Assembly: GCF_004348545.1 (NCBI RefSeq)
Contig: NZ_SMKL01000023.1
Location: forward strand, 18,974 to 82,973
DNA length: 64,000 nt
Source: Jiangella ureilytica
GTDB lineage: Bacteria > Actinomycetota > Actinomycetes > Jiangellales > Jiangellaceae
Direction of reading: 5' to 3'
Part shown: positions 8,470 through 15,872 of the stretch, piece after piece
How positions within the stretch are numbered: the stretch's first letter is position 1
Layout: every line of letters starts with the position of its first letter
Notes under the pieces: generated by a model
What the model saw: the letters and a program-made list of their open reading frames with translations, nothing else
What the model was told of the DNA's origin: nothing
Database searches by the model: none
Translations under genes and position numbers: made by a program

Positions 8470-9000
8470 TCATGCCTTGGTGGCCGACGGCTCGAGCGTG
8501 CGGCGGCGGGCCCGCAGGCCCTCGACGGTGATGCGGCCGCGGCGCACCGCGCCGCGCTGGTCCAGCCAGGCGTCGAGGAACCGCCACACCGCGGCGGCGT
8601 CGGCGGTCTCGCCGGTGACCACCGCGTCGATGACGCTCACGTGCGCGTTGCGCAGGCCTGCGGCCAGCACCCGGTCGCGACGCCCGCAGCGGACGCGGAC
8701 CCGGGCGACCCGCTCGCCGAGGTCGACGAAGAGGCGCGCCTCGGCCTCGGTGAGCCGGCGCGACCCGCCGGGGACCCACGCACCGTCCTGGCTGGGTGTC
8801 GCCGACGTCACCCGCATCACCAGCTCGCGCAGCGACTCGACCGCCTCGACGAGGCCCTGCCGCGCGCCGTGGCGCGACTGCAGCCAGAACGCGAGCAGCG
8901 CCGCGAGGAAGACCGCCGGGACGGCGAGCGCGCCGCTCAGCAACCCCTCCCAGGTGATCGAGCCCGCGGGGATGCCGACGAACGCCTGCGTCAACGTCAC
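8470..9000 (-). CDS. Hypothetical protein with one N-terminal membrane helix
   Basis: Protein of 176 residues, not recognised. It has one hydrophobic segment (residues about 17-41, ending FWLQSRHG), then an Arg/Glu-rich, probably helical cytoplasmic part with EAVESLRELV and GLRNAHVSVIDAVV. Convergent with the Nudix gene, 30 bases apart. The GTG start at 8998-9000 is the first in frame and has no strong ribosome-binding site. Codon use is like that of the neighbours, so I accept it as a gene. Confidence 0.6.
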   Translation of the reverse strand: MTLTQAFVGIPAGSITWEGLLSGALAVPAVFLAALLAFWLQSRHGARQGLVEAVESLRELVMRVTSATPSQDGAWVPGGSRRLTEAEARLFVDLGERVARVRVRCGRRDRVLAAGLRNAHVSVIDAVVTGETADAAAVWRFLDAWLDQRGAVRRGRITVEGLRARRRTLEPSATKA

Positions 9001-9030
9001 GGCCGGACATTACCCAGGTGAGACCCCCGG

Positions 9031-9597
9031 TCAATCGTCGGTGACGTCGTCCTCGTCGTCGCCGCCGGGCGGGCCGTCGCCGTCGCCGTCCTCGTCGGCC
9101 GTGCCGGCCGCGTGGCTGTAGCCGTCGAGGAAGCCGCGCGCCCGCTCGGCCCGCGGGAAGCGGCCGACCAGCGCCCAGAACTCCGGGCCGTGGTCGTTCA
9201 CCAACAGGTGCGTCAGCTCATGGACCAGCACGTAGTCGATGACCCACGTGGGCAGGCCCTGCAGCCGCGCCGACAGCCGGATGGAGCCGTCGCTGGGCGT
9301 ACACGACCCCCATCGGGCCCGCTGGCTGGCACTCCAGCGCACGCTCGTGGGGGTGGCGCGGCCGTCGAGGTACTTGCGCGAGAGCTCGCCGGCGCGTGCG
9401 AGCAGGCCCTCGTCGCTGGGCCGGCGGCGCTTCTCCTGCGCCGCCAGGCGATCGAGCATGACCTGGACCCAGCGGCGTTCCTCGGCCTTGCTGAGCCGGG
9501 ACGGGAGGCACACGACGATGCGGCCGTTCTCGCGAAACGCCGTGACGGTGCGTCGACGGCGCAACGAGCGCCGTATCTCGACGTCCGGAGCCACCAT
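9031..9597 (-). CDS. YgjP-like (DUF45) zinc metalloprotease
   Basis: Protein of 188 residues. The zinc site is clear: VLVHELTHLLVNDHGPEFW (about residues 124-142), an HExxH plus a downstream His/Glu typical of the SprT/WLM/YgjP group. The preceding WGSC motif (RARWGSCTPS) is the family signature. The last 25 residues are an acidic Asp/Gly tail, unusual for the family. Substrate unknown. ATG 9595-9597 was chosen because conservation starts soon after it; no strong ribosome-binding site is visible, and the message may have a short leader. Confidence 0.85.
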   Translation of the reverse strand: MVAPDVEIRRSLRRRRTVTAFRENGRIVVCLPSRLSKAEERRWVQVMLDRLAAQEKRRRPSDEGLLARAGELSRKYLDGRATPTSVRWSASQRARWGSCTPSDGSIRLSARLQGLPTWVIDYVLVHELTHLLVNDHGPEFWALVGRFPRAERARGFLDGYSHAAGTADEDGDGDGPPGGDDEDDVTDD

Positions 9598-9640
9598 GGA
9601 TGCACCGTAGACCCATCCGACCGGCAATGCGTGGATGCAA

Positions 9641-10370
9641 TGTGGATAACTGGCCGAGATGCCGCCTACGACGCCATTGCCCAGGTCGGTCGGCTTCGTG
9701 CACGCACTGGTCGCCACAGTTTCTTCGTGCACATGTGGTGGATTGCATCGGCGCTGGTCAGCGCCTCCATCGTCACGAAGTGAATCCGTCGTCAACAGGC
9801 TGCGCACCGGTGGTCCACAAGCATGACCGTAGTCCTGCACAAGTCGTCCACAAGGTTATCCACAGCCTTGGGACAGTCCCTCCGCGTTCCCGTTGCCGAC
9901 ACTCGGGGATCGCCGTACGTTCACTGACATGTCCGGCGGTTCGAATCCCTTGCACACCACACATCGCACGGGCCGCCCGATCCCGCTCGGCGGGATCTCG
10001 GATAACGATGACACCTCCGCGCGCCCGGGGAAGGCGCGCGACCGTCAGCGGAACTGAGATCCCGCCGTGCGCATTTCTCGCTCGTCATTTCTCCCTCGAA
10101 GGATCCGCCCGCTGGCGTAGTGTGTCGGCTCAAACCACACGGGGGACGCGGCTGACCTGCTGCTTCCGCACCTGCTACGAAGGATTGGGAGGCCACGAAT
10201 GGCTGAGACGTACACGGGTGAGTTCTACTGCGTGAAGTGCAAGGAGAAGCGCGAGGCGACGGGCGACATCGTCGTCAATGACAAGGGCACCCGCATGGCC
10301 AAGGCCACCTGCCCGGTCTGCTCCACCAACCTCAACCGCATCCTCGGACGCGTCTGAGGCCTGTGGACAA
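9641..10370. promoter_or_regulatory. Cluster of five DnaA boxes in a 600-bp gene-free region
   Basis: The 600 bases between the YgjP-like gene and DUF5679 hold no supported gene. They carry TTATCCACA-type boxes at 9641-9649 (reverse), 9811-9819 (TGGTCCACA), 9844-9852 (TCGTCCACA) and 9856-9864 (TTATCCACA). A perfect TTGTCCACA in reverse orientation lies at 10362-10370, just after DUF5679. Two are exact matches to the E. coli-type box, one to the actinobacterial box, and two have a single mismatch. DnaA titration or DnaA control of the flanking genes is inferred. It is not oriC by context, since no dnaA, dnaN or other oriC marker is near. Confidence 0.6.
10199..10357 (+). CDS. DUF5679 small zinc-ribbon-like protein
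   Basis: Protein of 52 residues. Two CxxC pairs (YCVKC near residues 10-14 and CPVC near 38-41) fit a small zinc ribbon. The RILGRV end is conserved among small actinobacterial proteins of this type. The strong ribosome-binding site GGGAGG six bases before ATG 10199-10201 supports real expression. Lysine-rich composition and nucleic-acid binding would fit, but the role is unknown. It lies directly after the DnaA-box cluster, and another DnaA box follows its stop codon. Confidence 0.85.
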   Translation: MAETYTGEFYCVKCKEKREATGDIVVNDKGTRMAKATCPVCSTNLNRILGRV

Positions 10371-10409
10371 CGGGACGCACGGCGGCGCCGAACGGGGCAG
10401 GATGCCGCT

Positions 10410-11513
10410 GTGCGCCCCATCCTCCATCCCGCTCTGAGCCGAACCTGGCGCGACGACGCCACGCTGCAGGTCGGTGTCACACCTGACCTCGCCCTGGTGG
10501 TCGGCGGTCTCAGCCGGCCCGAACGCCGCCTCGTCGAGGCCATGACCGGCGAGTCCGACCTCACCGGGCTGCGCGAGCTGGCCGAAGAGCTCGGCATCGG
10601 CCGCGCGGCCGCCGACCAGCTCACCGACCTGCTGCTGACGGCGGGCGCCGTGGTCGACGGCGACCGGCTCGCCCCGGCGGAGCGGCGAGACCGGCGCCGC
10701 CGAACGGGCTCCCGGCGTCAGCCCGGCTCGCGGCGAGGGCCGGACCCGCGCCGTCAGCCCGACCGCTCGTCGGCCGGGCTGCTGGCCCGGGCGGCCGACG
10801 GCGGCGACGGCGTCCTCGCGTCCCGGCGACTGGCCCGCGTCGACGTGCACGGCGCCGGCCGGGTCGGCGCCCAGGTCGCCCGGCTGCTCGCGGCCGCGGG
10901 GGTCGGCGACGTCGTGGTGCTCGACGGCGAGCCGGTGCGTCCCGCCGACGTCAGCCCCGGCGGGCATTCGGCCGACGCGGTCGGCGCCTCCCGCCGGGCG
11001 GCGCTCGACCAGCTGCTGCGCTCGGACGCGGCCGGCGACGGCGTTCGCGACGGTGGCGGCCCGGCGTTCGCCGTCCTGGCGCCCACCGACCGGACCGGCC
11101 GCGAGGAGGCGGCCGAGCTGCTCCGCCTCGGCGTCCCGCACCTCCTCGCGCACGTCATCGAGCTCACCGGCGTGGTCGGGCCGCTGGTCCTGCCTGGTGT
11201 CTCGTCCTGTCTGCGCTGTCACGACCTGCACCGCACCGGCCGCGACCCGCACTGGCCGCTCGTGCTCGACCAGGCGATGCGCCGGCCGCCGCCGGAACCG
11301 GCCTGCGACGCCGCGCTGGCCGCCGTCGTCGCCGGACTGGCCGCCACGCAGGTGCTCGCCCACCTGGACGGCTTCGTTCCGGCCGCCGTGGACGGCACCA
11401 TGGAGGTGACGCTGCCGTCGGGGCTGCCGCGGCGGCGAACCTGGACCCGGCACCCGGGCTGCGGGTGCGGCTGGGCGGCCGGAGCGGATGAGGTTGCACA
11501 ATGGGTGATGTGA
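10410..11513 (+). CDS. ThiF/MoeB-like Rossmann protein, probably non-adenylating
   Basis: Protein of 367 residues. The N-terminal part (1-80) resembles a winged-helix-like region. Residues about 80-120 are an Arg-rich linker. The Rossmann fold follows (about 145-300), with VHGAGRVGAQVARLLAAAG and VVVLDGEPV. A zinc-type CLRC motif (LPGVSSCLRCHDLHR) lies near 268, and the protein ends with a PGCGCGW motif. The Arg and Asp residues that bind ATP in true ThiF/MoeB proteins are not evident. It resembles the cyclodehydratase-partner (ocin-ThiF) type proteins, but no peptide-modification genes are near. Its last 13 bases overlap the ABC1 kinase start. Confidence 0.75.
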   Translation: MRPILHPALSRTWRDDATLQVGVTPDLALVVGGLSRPERRLVEAMTGESDLTGLRELAEELGIGRAAADQLTDLLLTAGAVVDGDRLAPAERRDRRRRTGSRRQPGSRRGPDPRRQPDRSSAGLLARAADGGDGVLASRRLARVDVHGAGRVGAQVARLLAAAGVGDVVVLDGEPVRPADVSPGGHSADAVGASRRAALDQLLRSDAAGDGVRDGGGPAFAVLAPTDRTGREEAAELLRLGVPHLLAHVIELTGVVGPLVLPGVSSCLRCHDLHRTGRDPHWPLVLDQAMRRPPPEPACDAALAAVVAGLAATQVLAHLDGFVPAAVDGTMEVTLPSGLPRRRTWTRHPGCGCGWAAGADEVAQWVM

Positions 11514-12820
11514 GCGATGTGCCTCGCAATGCCGTCAACCGCGCCTTCAAGCTCGCGTCGCTGCCGCTGGGGCTGGCCGGGCGCGCCACGCTGGGCCTGG
11601 GCAAGCGGCTCAGCGGCGCGTCGGCCGAGTCCGTCAGCACCGACGTGCAGCAGCGCACCGCCGAGCACGTCTTCCGGGTGCTGGGCGAGCTCAAGGGCGG
11701 CGCCATGAAGTTCGGGCAGACGCTGTCGGTGCTCGAGGCCGGCATCCCCGAGGAGCTGGCCGCGCCCTACCGCGCCACGCTCACCAAGCTGCAGGAGTCC
11801 GCGCCGCCCATGAAGGCCGAGACGGTGCACGGCGTGCTCGCCGCCGACCTCGGCCCCGACTGGCGCGACCGGTTCCGCTCCTTCGACGACGCCCCGGCCG
11901 CCTCGGCGTCCATCGGCCAGGTGCACCGGGCCGTGTGGCACGACGGCCGCACGGTCGCCGTCAAGATCCAGTATCCGGGCGCCGGCGACGCGCTGCGCTC
12001 CGACCTGCGCCAGGTCGCCCGGCTGGGCCGCTCCATCGGCGCGCTGGTCCCCGGCATGGACGCCAAGGCGCTGGTCGAGGAGCTGCACGACCGCATGGTC
12101 GAAGAGCTCGACTACCGCATGGAGGCCGACGCGCAGGACGGCTTCGCGCTCGCCTACGCCGACGACCCCGAGTTCGCCGTGCCCCGCCTGGTCGAGGGTG
12201 CCGAGCACGTGCTGGTGTCCGAGTGGCTCGACGGCCTGCCGCTGTCGAAGGTCATCGCCGAGGGCACCAAGGACGAGCGCGACCACGCCGGGCTGCTGTA
12301 CGTCCGGTTCCTGTTCTCCGGCCCGGCCCGCGCCGGCCTGCTGCACGCCGATCCGCATCCCGGCAACTACCGCATCACGGCCGACGGCCGGCTCGGCGTG
12401 CTTGACTACGGCGCCGTCGCCCGGCTGCCCGAGGGTCTGCCGCCGTCCATCGGCCAACTGCTGCGGCGGGCGCTGGCCGGACAGGCCGACGAGATGCTCG
12501 ACGGCCTGCGCGAAGAGGGCTTCGTCAAAGCGCACATCCACCTCGACCCGGAGGACCTCTACGACTACCTCGCGCCGTTCCTCCAGCCGGCCCGGGTCGA
12601 GCGGTTCCACTTCAACCGCCCGTGGATGCGCGAGCAGTTCGCCCGCATCAACGACCCTCGCCGGCCCGGTTACTCCATCGGGCTCAAGCTGAACCTGCCG
12701 CCGTCGTACCTGCTCATCCACCGCGTCTGGATCGGCGGCCTCGGCGTGCTGTCGCAGCTCGACTGCGAGGCGCCGTTCCGGGCCGAGCTGGAGCGCTGGC
12801 TGCCGGGCTTCGCCGCCTGA
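11501..12820 (+). CDS. ABC1/AarF/UbiB-family atypical kinase
   Basis: Protein of 439 residues. UbiB-family motifs appear in order: KFGQ (GGAMKFGQTLSVLE, about 65-78), ASIGQVHRA (about 133), the Lys of VAVKIQYPG (about 155), LLHADPHPGNYR (about 283) with the catalytic-loop Asp and Asn, and VLDYGAV (about 303) in place of DFG. Such kinases regulate quinone or lipid metabolism; this one has no predicted C-terminal membrane helix. ATG 11501 lies inside the end of the ThiF-like gene. The same gene precedes whiB7 in mycobacteria. Confidence 0.92.
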   Translation: MGDVSDVPRNAVNRAFKLASLPLGLAGRATLGLGKRLSGASAESVSTDVQQRTAEHVFRVLGELKGGAMKFGQTLSVLEAGIPEELAAPYRATLTKLQESAPPMKAETVHGVLAADLGPDWRDRFRSFDDAPAASASIGQVHRAVWHDGRTVAVKIQYPGAGDALRSDLRQVARLGRSIGALVPGMDAKALVEELHDRMVEELDYRMEADAQDGFALAYADDPEFAVPRLVEGAEHVLVSEWLDGLPLSKVIAEGTKDERDHAGLLYVRFLFSGPARAGLLHADPHPGNYRITADGRLGVLDYGAVARLPEGLPPSIGQLLRRALAGQADEMLDGLREEGFVKAHIHLDPEDLYDYLAPFLQPARVERFHFNRPWMREQFARINDPRRPGYSIGLKLNLPPSYLLIHRVWIGGLGVLSQLDCEAPFRAELERWLPGFAA

Positions 12821-12966
12821 CCCGCGAAGGGAATCACGCCGGGCGGTCGAGCCGGGCGTCACGCTCGTCGGCACCGCCGACTCCTACGGCCCGTTCAGGA
12901 GGCGACACGGTTCGCGGGTGACGTGCGGCACCCGGCCACAGCGCCCACGGTCAGCAGCGGCCGCCC

Positions 12967-13161
12967 TCACCACCAGGCCTGGTCGAGTCGTGCCTCGATG
13001 GATCGCAGGTTGTCTCGCGCGCAGCGGTCGCAGTAGTAGAGCGTGCGGCCGCGCTCCACGCTGCTGATCCAGGTCAACGGCACGTCCTCGGCCGTCGTCC
13101 CGCACTGGGCGCATGTCACCTGCACCGCTTCGGACACGCGCTTCTCCCCCATGGTCGTCAT
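12967..13161 (-). CDS. Small double-CxxC protein
   Basis: Protein of 64 residues with CAQC (about 17-20) and CDRC (about 44-47), a likely zinc-binding pair, and an aromatic C-terminus. The ATG (13159-13161) overlaps the TGA of the upstream phosphodiesterase gene by four bases, with a run of six G residues upstream, so its translation is probably coupled to that gene. Not assigned to a named family. The 146 bases to the ABC1 kinase stop (convergent) hold nothing else that I can support. Confidence 0.7.
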   Translation of the reverse strand: MTTMGEKRVSEAVQVTCAQCGTTAEDVPLTWISSVERGRTLYYCDRCARDNLRSIEARLDQAWW

Positions 13162-14675
13162 GTGTTCCCCCCACCCATTGCGCCGAGGTAGATGAACCCC
13201 GGCCCGATATCGTCGAACTCGAGGCCCGCCGCCCGCAACGGCTGGTCCCAACCACCCGTGCGCCCGGGGTCGGCGGCCTCGAAACCGTGATCGGCCGTCA
13301 GCAGCACCACCACGTCGTCGGCGACGCCCAGGGCGTCGAGCCGGTCGAGGAACGCGCCGAGCCGGCGGTCGGAGTCGGCGAGGGAGTCGCGGGCGATCGC
13401 CGACCGCGGCCCGCCGGCGTGGTGACCGGCGTCGGTGACGGCGCTGGCCCACCACATCAGCGCGGGCGCCGCCGCCGCCGACTCCCACAGGCCCAGCACC
13501 TGCTGCAGGCCGACGTCGTCGGCGCGGGTGGCCCAGGTGTAGTAGTCGTCGGCCAGGTGGGCGCGGTTGCCGAGGTACGGCGACGCGGCGGCGTCGGGCA
13601 TCAGGTGCGCCAGCGCCACGGAGCCGTCGCCGGTACCGCTCTGCCTGATCAGCTGCATGGTCGAGTAGCCGGCGCCGCGGTCGGCCGGCTCGTTCACGCA
13701 GGCGGTCAGGGCGTCCGGACGCACGGCGGCCACCTGCTCGAACACGGTCGGCACGTCGCGGCGGGCCCACTCGGGCCAGCGGTGCCAGGTGGTGGAGTCG
13801 TTGGCGTCGATGCGCCGTCCGGTGGTGCGGTCGAGGAACAGGTTGCCGAGCACGCCGTGCCGGCCGACGGCGGCACCGGTGAGGATCGACGTGTGGTTGG
13901 CCAGCGTCAGGCTGGGGAACTCGGCGACGGCGCCACCGGTCAGCGCGCCCCCGCGCGACAGCAGCCGGGCGACGTTCGGCAGCCGGCCGGCGGCGGCCTG
14001 GTCGAGCAGGTCACCGCAGTGCGCGCCGTCCCACAGGATGCCGACGACCCAGCGGGCGCCGCGGCCGACCAGCCGGTCGAGCACGACGCCGTCCAGCGGC
14101 TCCCCATGGGCGTCGGACAGCCGGCCGTGCGACGGTGACGGGTCGACGCCGGCCAGCCAGGCCAGCGTCGGGCCGATGTCGCGTAGGCGCGCGTGGTCGG
14201 CCACCATGCCGTCGACCCGGACGCCCGGGCCGCTGAGCAGCAGCGGCGCGCGCGACTGGATGACGTCGAGGCTGCCGTGCTCACCCCGGTGACCACCCAG
14301 CTCGGGAAAGTAGTGCCGCGGCGTGTGCACGACGACGAGGTCGGGCGAGCGCGCGGGGTCGGCGAACACCGACAACAGCCGCTCGGCCGCGTACGGGTAG
14401 GCGTTGCGCTCGTTCGGCGGCGACGGATCGGCGACCTCGGACCCGTACGGCAGGAACGCCATGGGGTCCTGGTCGGCGACGGGGTTGCGACCGGCCAGCA
14501 CCTCGTCCGGCTCGCCGGGCCGCAGCCGCGCGGATCCGGCCGCGTTCATGACGACGACCCCGCGCTGTCCGTCGCCGTCCTCGGGCCAGGCCACGAGGTC
14601 GACGATGCCGGACAGTGCGGGGTCGGTCAGTGTTTCGGCTGCTGCTGACAGAGCGCGATGGCGACCTGAACTCAC
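13158..14675 (-). CDS. Alkaline-phosphatase-superfamily phosphodiesterase, apparently circularly permuted
   Basis: Protein of 505 residues. Motifs of the type I phosphodiesterase/ENPP fold are all present but in unusual order. The metal-binding GGHRGEHGS, SGPGV and DIGPTLAWLAGV, which end normal family members, are at residues 127-177. The usual N-terminal motifs follow: VVGILWDGAH with metal ligand Asp216, and FPSLTLANHTSILTG with probable nucleophile Thr257. LLTADHGF (Asp462, His463) lies near the C-terminus. The family hydrolyses phosphodiesters or pyrophosphates with two zinc ions. GTG 14673-14675 is the start chosen; the ribosome-binding site is weak. The gene overlaps the small CxxC gene. 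Confidence 0.85.
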   Translation of the reverse strand: MSSGRHRALSAAAETLTDPALSGIVDLVAWPEDGDGQRGVVVMNAAGSARLRPGEPDEVLAGRNPVADQDPMAFLPYGSEVADPSPPNERNAYPYAAERLLSVFADPARSPDLVVVHTPRHYFPELGGHRGEHGSLDVIQSRAPLLLSGPGVRVDGMVADHARLRDIGPTLAWLAGVDPSPSHGRLSDAHGEPLDGVVLDRLVGRGARWVVGILWDGAHCGDLLDQAAAGRLPNVARLLSRGGALTGGAVAEFPSLTLANHTSILTGAAVGRHGVLGNLFLDRTTGRRIDANDSTTWHRWPEWARRDVPTVFEQVAAVRPDALTACVNEPADRGAGYSTMQLIRQSGTGDGSVALAHLMPDAAASPYLGNRAHLADDYYTWATRADDVGLQQVLGLWESAAAAPALMWWASAVTDAGHHAGGPRSAIARDSLADSDRRLGAFLDRLDALGVADDVVVLLTADHGFEAADPGRTGGWDQPLRAAGLEFDDIGPGFIYLGAMGGGNT

Positions 14676-14774
14676 GAGGACTGGTTCCCTTTCCCTTGCG
14701 GGACTCGCCCCCGCATGGGACCTCGCGGTCGGCTTGAGGTCAGCTTGTCATCGGACAGGCGCTACCTCAACCGA

Positions 14775-15050
14775 TCAGTACGTGCGGCTGCGCATCGCGA
14801 CGGCCGCGGCGGCCAGGTTCCTGGCTCGCTGCGCCGCCCGGGCGGCCCGCCGGTCCATCCGGCGGACGGCCAGCACGCGCCGTACTCGCTGTTCCTGCAG
14901 CGCTCGCTCGCGCTGCTCCATACAGTGCGCACGCGCGAGGGCTTCGTTCATGAGATGCATCTCGGTGCTCCTGAAGTCTCGGTTCACGGTGGTGGGAGTG
15001 ATCTGCGGAAGGTCGGGTGTGGGCGTCGCGGCCCGGAGCTCGGTCGTCAT
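14775..15050 (-). CDS. Hypothetical small basic protein downstream of whiB7
   Basis: Protein of 91 residues. The N-terminus (1-22) is Pro/Thr-rich. From NRDFRSTEMHLMNEALARAH on it is a long Arg/Ala helix with ALQEQRVRRVLAVRR. No known domain is recognised. It lies 82 bases after the whiB7 stop on the same strand and may be on the same transcript. ATG 15048-15050 is the start chosen; GTG further in (VNRDF) is possible. Confidence 0.6.
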   Translation of the reverse strand: MTTELRAATPTPDLPQITPTTVNRDFRSTEMHLMNEALARAHCMEQRERALQEQRVRRVLAVRRMDRRAARAAQRARNLAAAAVAMRSRTY

Positions 15051-15132
15051 GTCGGTCCGTCCATCGGGGTCATCGGTCGTCGGCAGCTGCCGTTGGTGCC
15101 CTGAACTCGTGTCTCGGCGTCGTGCTGGTCCA

Positions 15133-15408
15133 CTACGCCGCGATCTCGTTCTTCCTGGGGCGTCCGCGCGGGCGCTTGCGCGCCACGACGGCTCCGGAGA
15201 CGAAGAGCTCTCCGCCCCACACGCCCCAGGGCTCGGCCCGGTCCATCGCTCCCGCGAGGCACTGCGCCCGCACGGGGCACTCCTGGCAGAGCAGCTTGGC
15301 GTGTTCGACATCAGCCGGCGACTCGGCGAACCACAGCTCCGGGTCCCTCCGGCACGGAATGGACTCGTCGGCTGCTACGGCTCGGTCGAGAACGCTGGTC
15401 AGCATCAT
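15133..15408 (-). CDS. whiB7: WhiB7, redox-responsive activator of intrinsic antibiotic resistance
   Basis: Iron-sulfur transcription factor of 91 residues that binds the principal sigma factor and activates drug-efflux and ribosome-protection genes under ribosome stress. All WhiB7 marks are present: four Cys ligands (PCRRDP, LLCQECP, QCLAG), the EPWGVWGGE turn, and the C-terminal AT-hook RPRGRPRK, which separates WhiB7 from other WhiB proteins. The best start is the first of two ATGs (15406-15408), eight bases after a near-ideal GGGAGGTGA; the GTG inside that ribosome-binding site is less likely. Its leader has its own promoter, an upstream ORF and a terminator (see those entries). uvrD2 lies upstream, as in other actinobacteria. 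Confidence 0.95.
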   Translation of the reverse strand: MMLTSVLDRAVAADESIPCRRDPELWFAESPADVEHAKLLCQECPVRAQCLAGAMDRAEPWGVWGGELFVSGAVVARKRPRGRPRKNEIAA

Positions 15409-15470
15409 GAGTTCGGTCACCTCCCTTCCTTCCGAGTCGGTTCGGGCAGACACTGCCTGCCTGGGCAAAC

Positions 15471-15507
15471 AAAAAGGCCGCGGATCCCGGTGTGGGGTCC
15501 GCGGCCT
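15471..15507 (-). terminator. Attenuator terminator in the whiB7 leader
   Basis: On the minus strand, AGGCCGCGGA pairs with TCCGCGGCCT (10 bp, perfect) and is followed by TTTTTG, a rho-independent terminator placed between the upstream ORF and whiB7. The last codons of the upstream ORF include TGGGGTCC (15541-15548), which is complementary to GGACCCCA in the 5-prime arm, so an alternative anti-terminator pairing is possible. A further hairpin CCGGTCT/AGACCGG lies between. Together they fit ribosome-stalling control of read-through into whiB7. Confidence 0.85.
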
Positions 15508-15530
15508 GGAAGGCGCCGGTCTTGTCATGG

Positions 15531-15749
15531 CTAGACCGGTGGACCCCAGGTGCGGACGCGCACGCCGTTCTTGACCCCATCGACGAGGTGCGTCGTCGGG
15601 GCATCTGCCTGCGGACGCACTTCACCCGTCATCGGGGCGGTGACGGGCGCGACGGAACGCACCCGGGCGCTCTGGGAGACACCACGGAGGGCGCGCTCAT
15701 ACGCGAAGCCGACACCGCACGCAGACGGGTTCAGAGTCGTGATCTTCAT
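15531..15749 (-). CDS. whiB7 leader upstream ORF (uORF)
   Basis: A 72-residue frame on the whiB7 transcript with a strong ribosome-binding site (AAGGAGGG) before ATG 15747-15749. It ends with a TAG about 24 bases before the terminator stem. The peptide begins MKITTLNPSACGVGFAYERA and ends with a basic RVRTWGPPV. whiB7 leaders in mycobacteria and Streptomyces carry such an upstream ORF; impaired translation of it lets RNA polymerase read through. The peptide need have no function of its own. This one is longer than the shortest mycobacterial versions. Confidence 0.8.
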   Translation of the reverse strand: MKITTLNPSACGVGFAYERALRGVSQSARVRSVAPVTAPMTGEVRPQADAPTTHLVDGVKNGVRVRTWGPPV

Positions 15750-15829
15750 CAGGCGCTTCCCTCCTTCCGTGTCAATCCCGAGCCGGTCTCTCCGGATCGT
15801 GGGCACCCTGCATTGCAAGGTGCTCGGTC

Positions 15830-15870
15830 ATGCTATTCCGGGCCCTGTGTAAGGGGCAACCTATTTTTAC
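15830..15870 (-). promoter_or_regulatory. whiB7 promoter with AT-rich WhiB7 box
   Basis: On the minus strand, TTGCCC (15859-15854) and TAGCAT (15835-15830) form -35 and -10 elements with an 18-base spacer. Directly upstream of the -35 is GTAAAAATAGG, the only A/T-rich run in the area. WhiB7 is known to act at A/T-rich sequence just upstream of the -35 through its AT-hook, so this is the expected autoregulatory layout. The -35 lies about 14 bases downstream of the uvrD2 stop codon. Confidence 0.75.
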
Positions 15871-15872
15871 GG

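Noticed and set aside
9936..9962. T-loop-like GGTTCGAATCCC, hinting at a tRNA
   Set aside because: No complementary acceptor stem lies about 70 bases upstream, the T-stem does not pair, and no anticodon arm was seen. At most a remnant.
15133..15528. Longer WhiB7 start (131 codons)
   Set aside because: It would include the attenuator terminator in the coding region; the ATG after a strong ribosome-binding site fits the family length.
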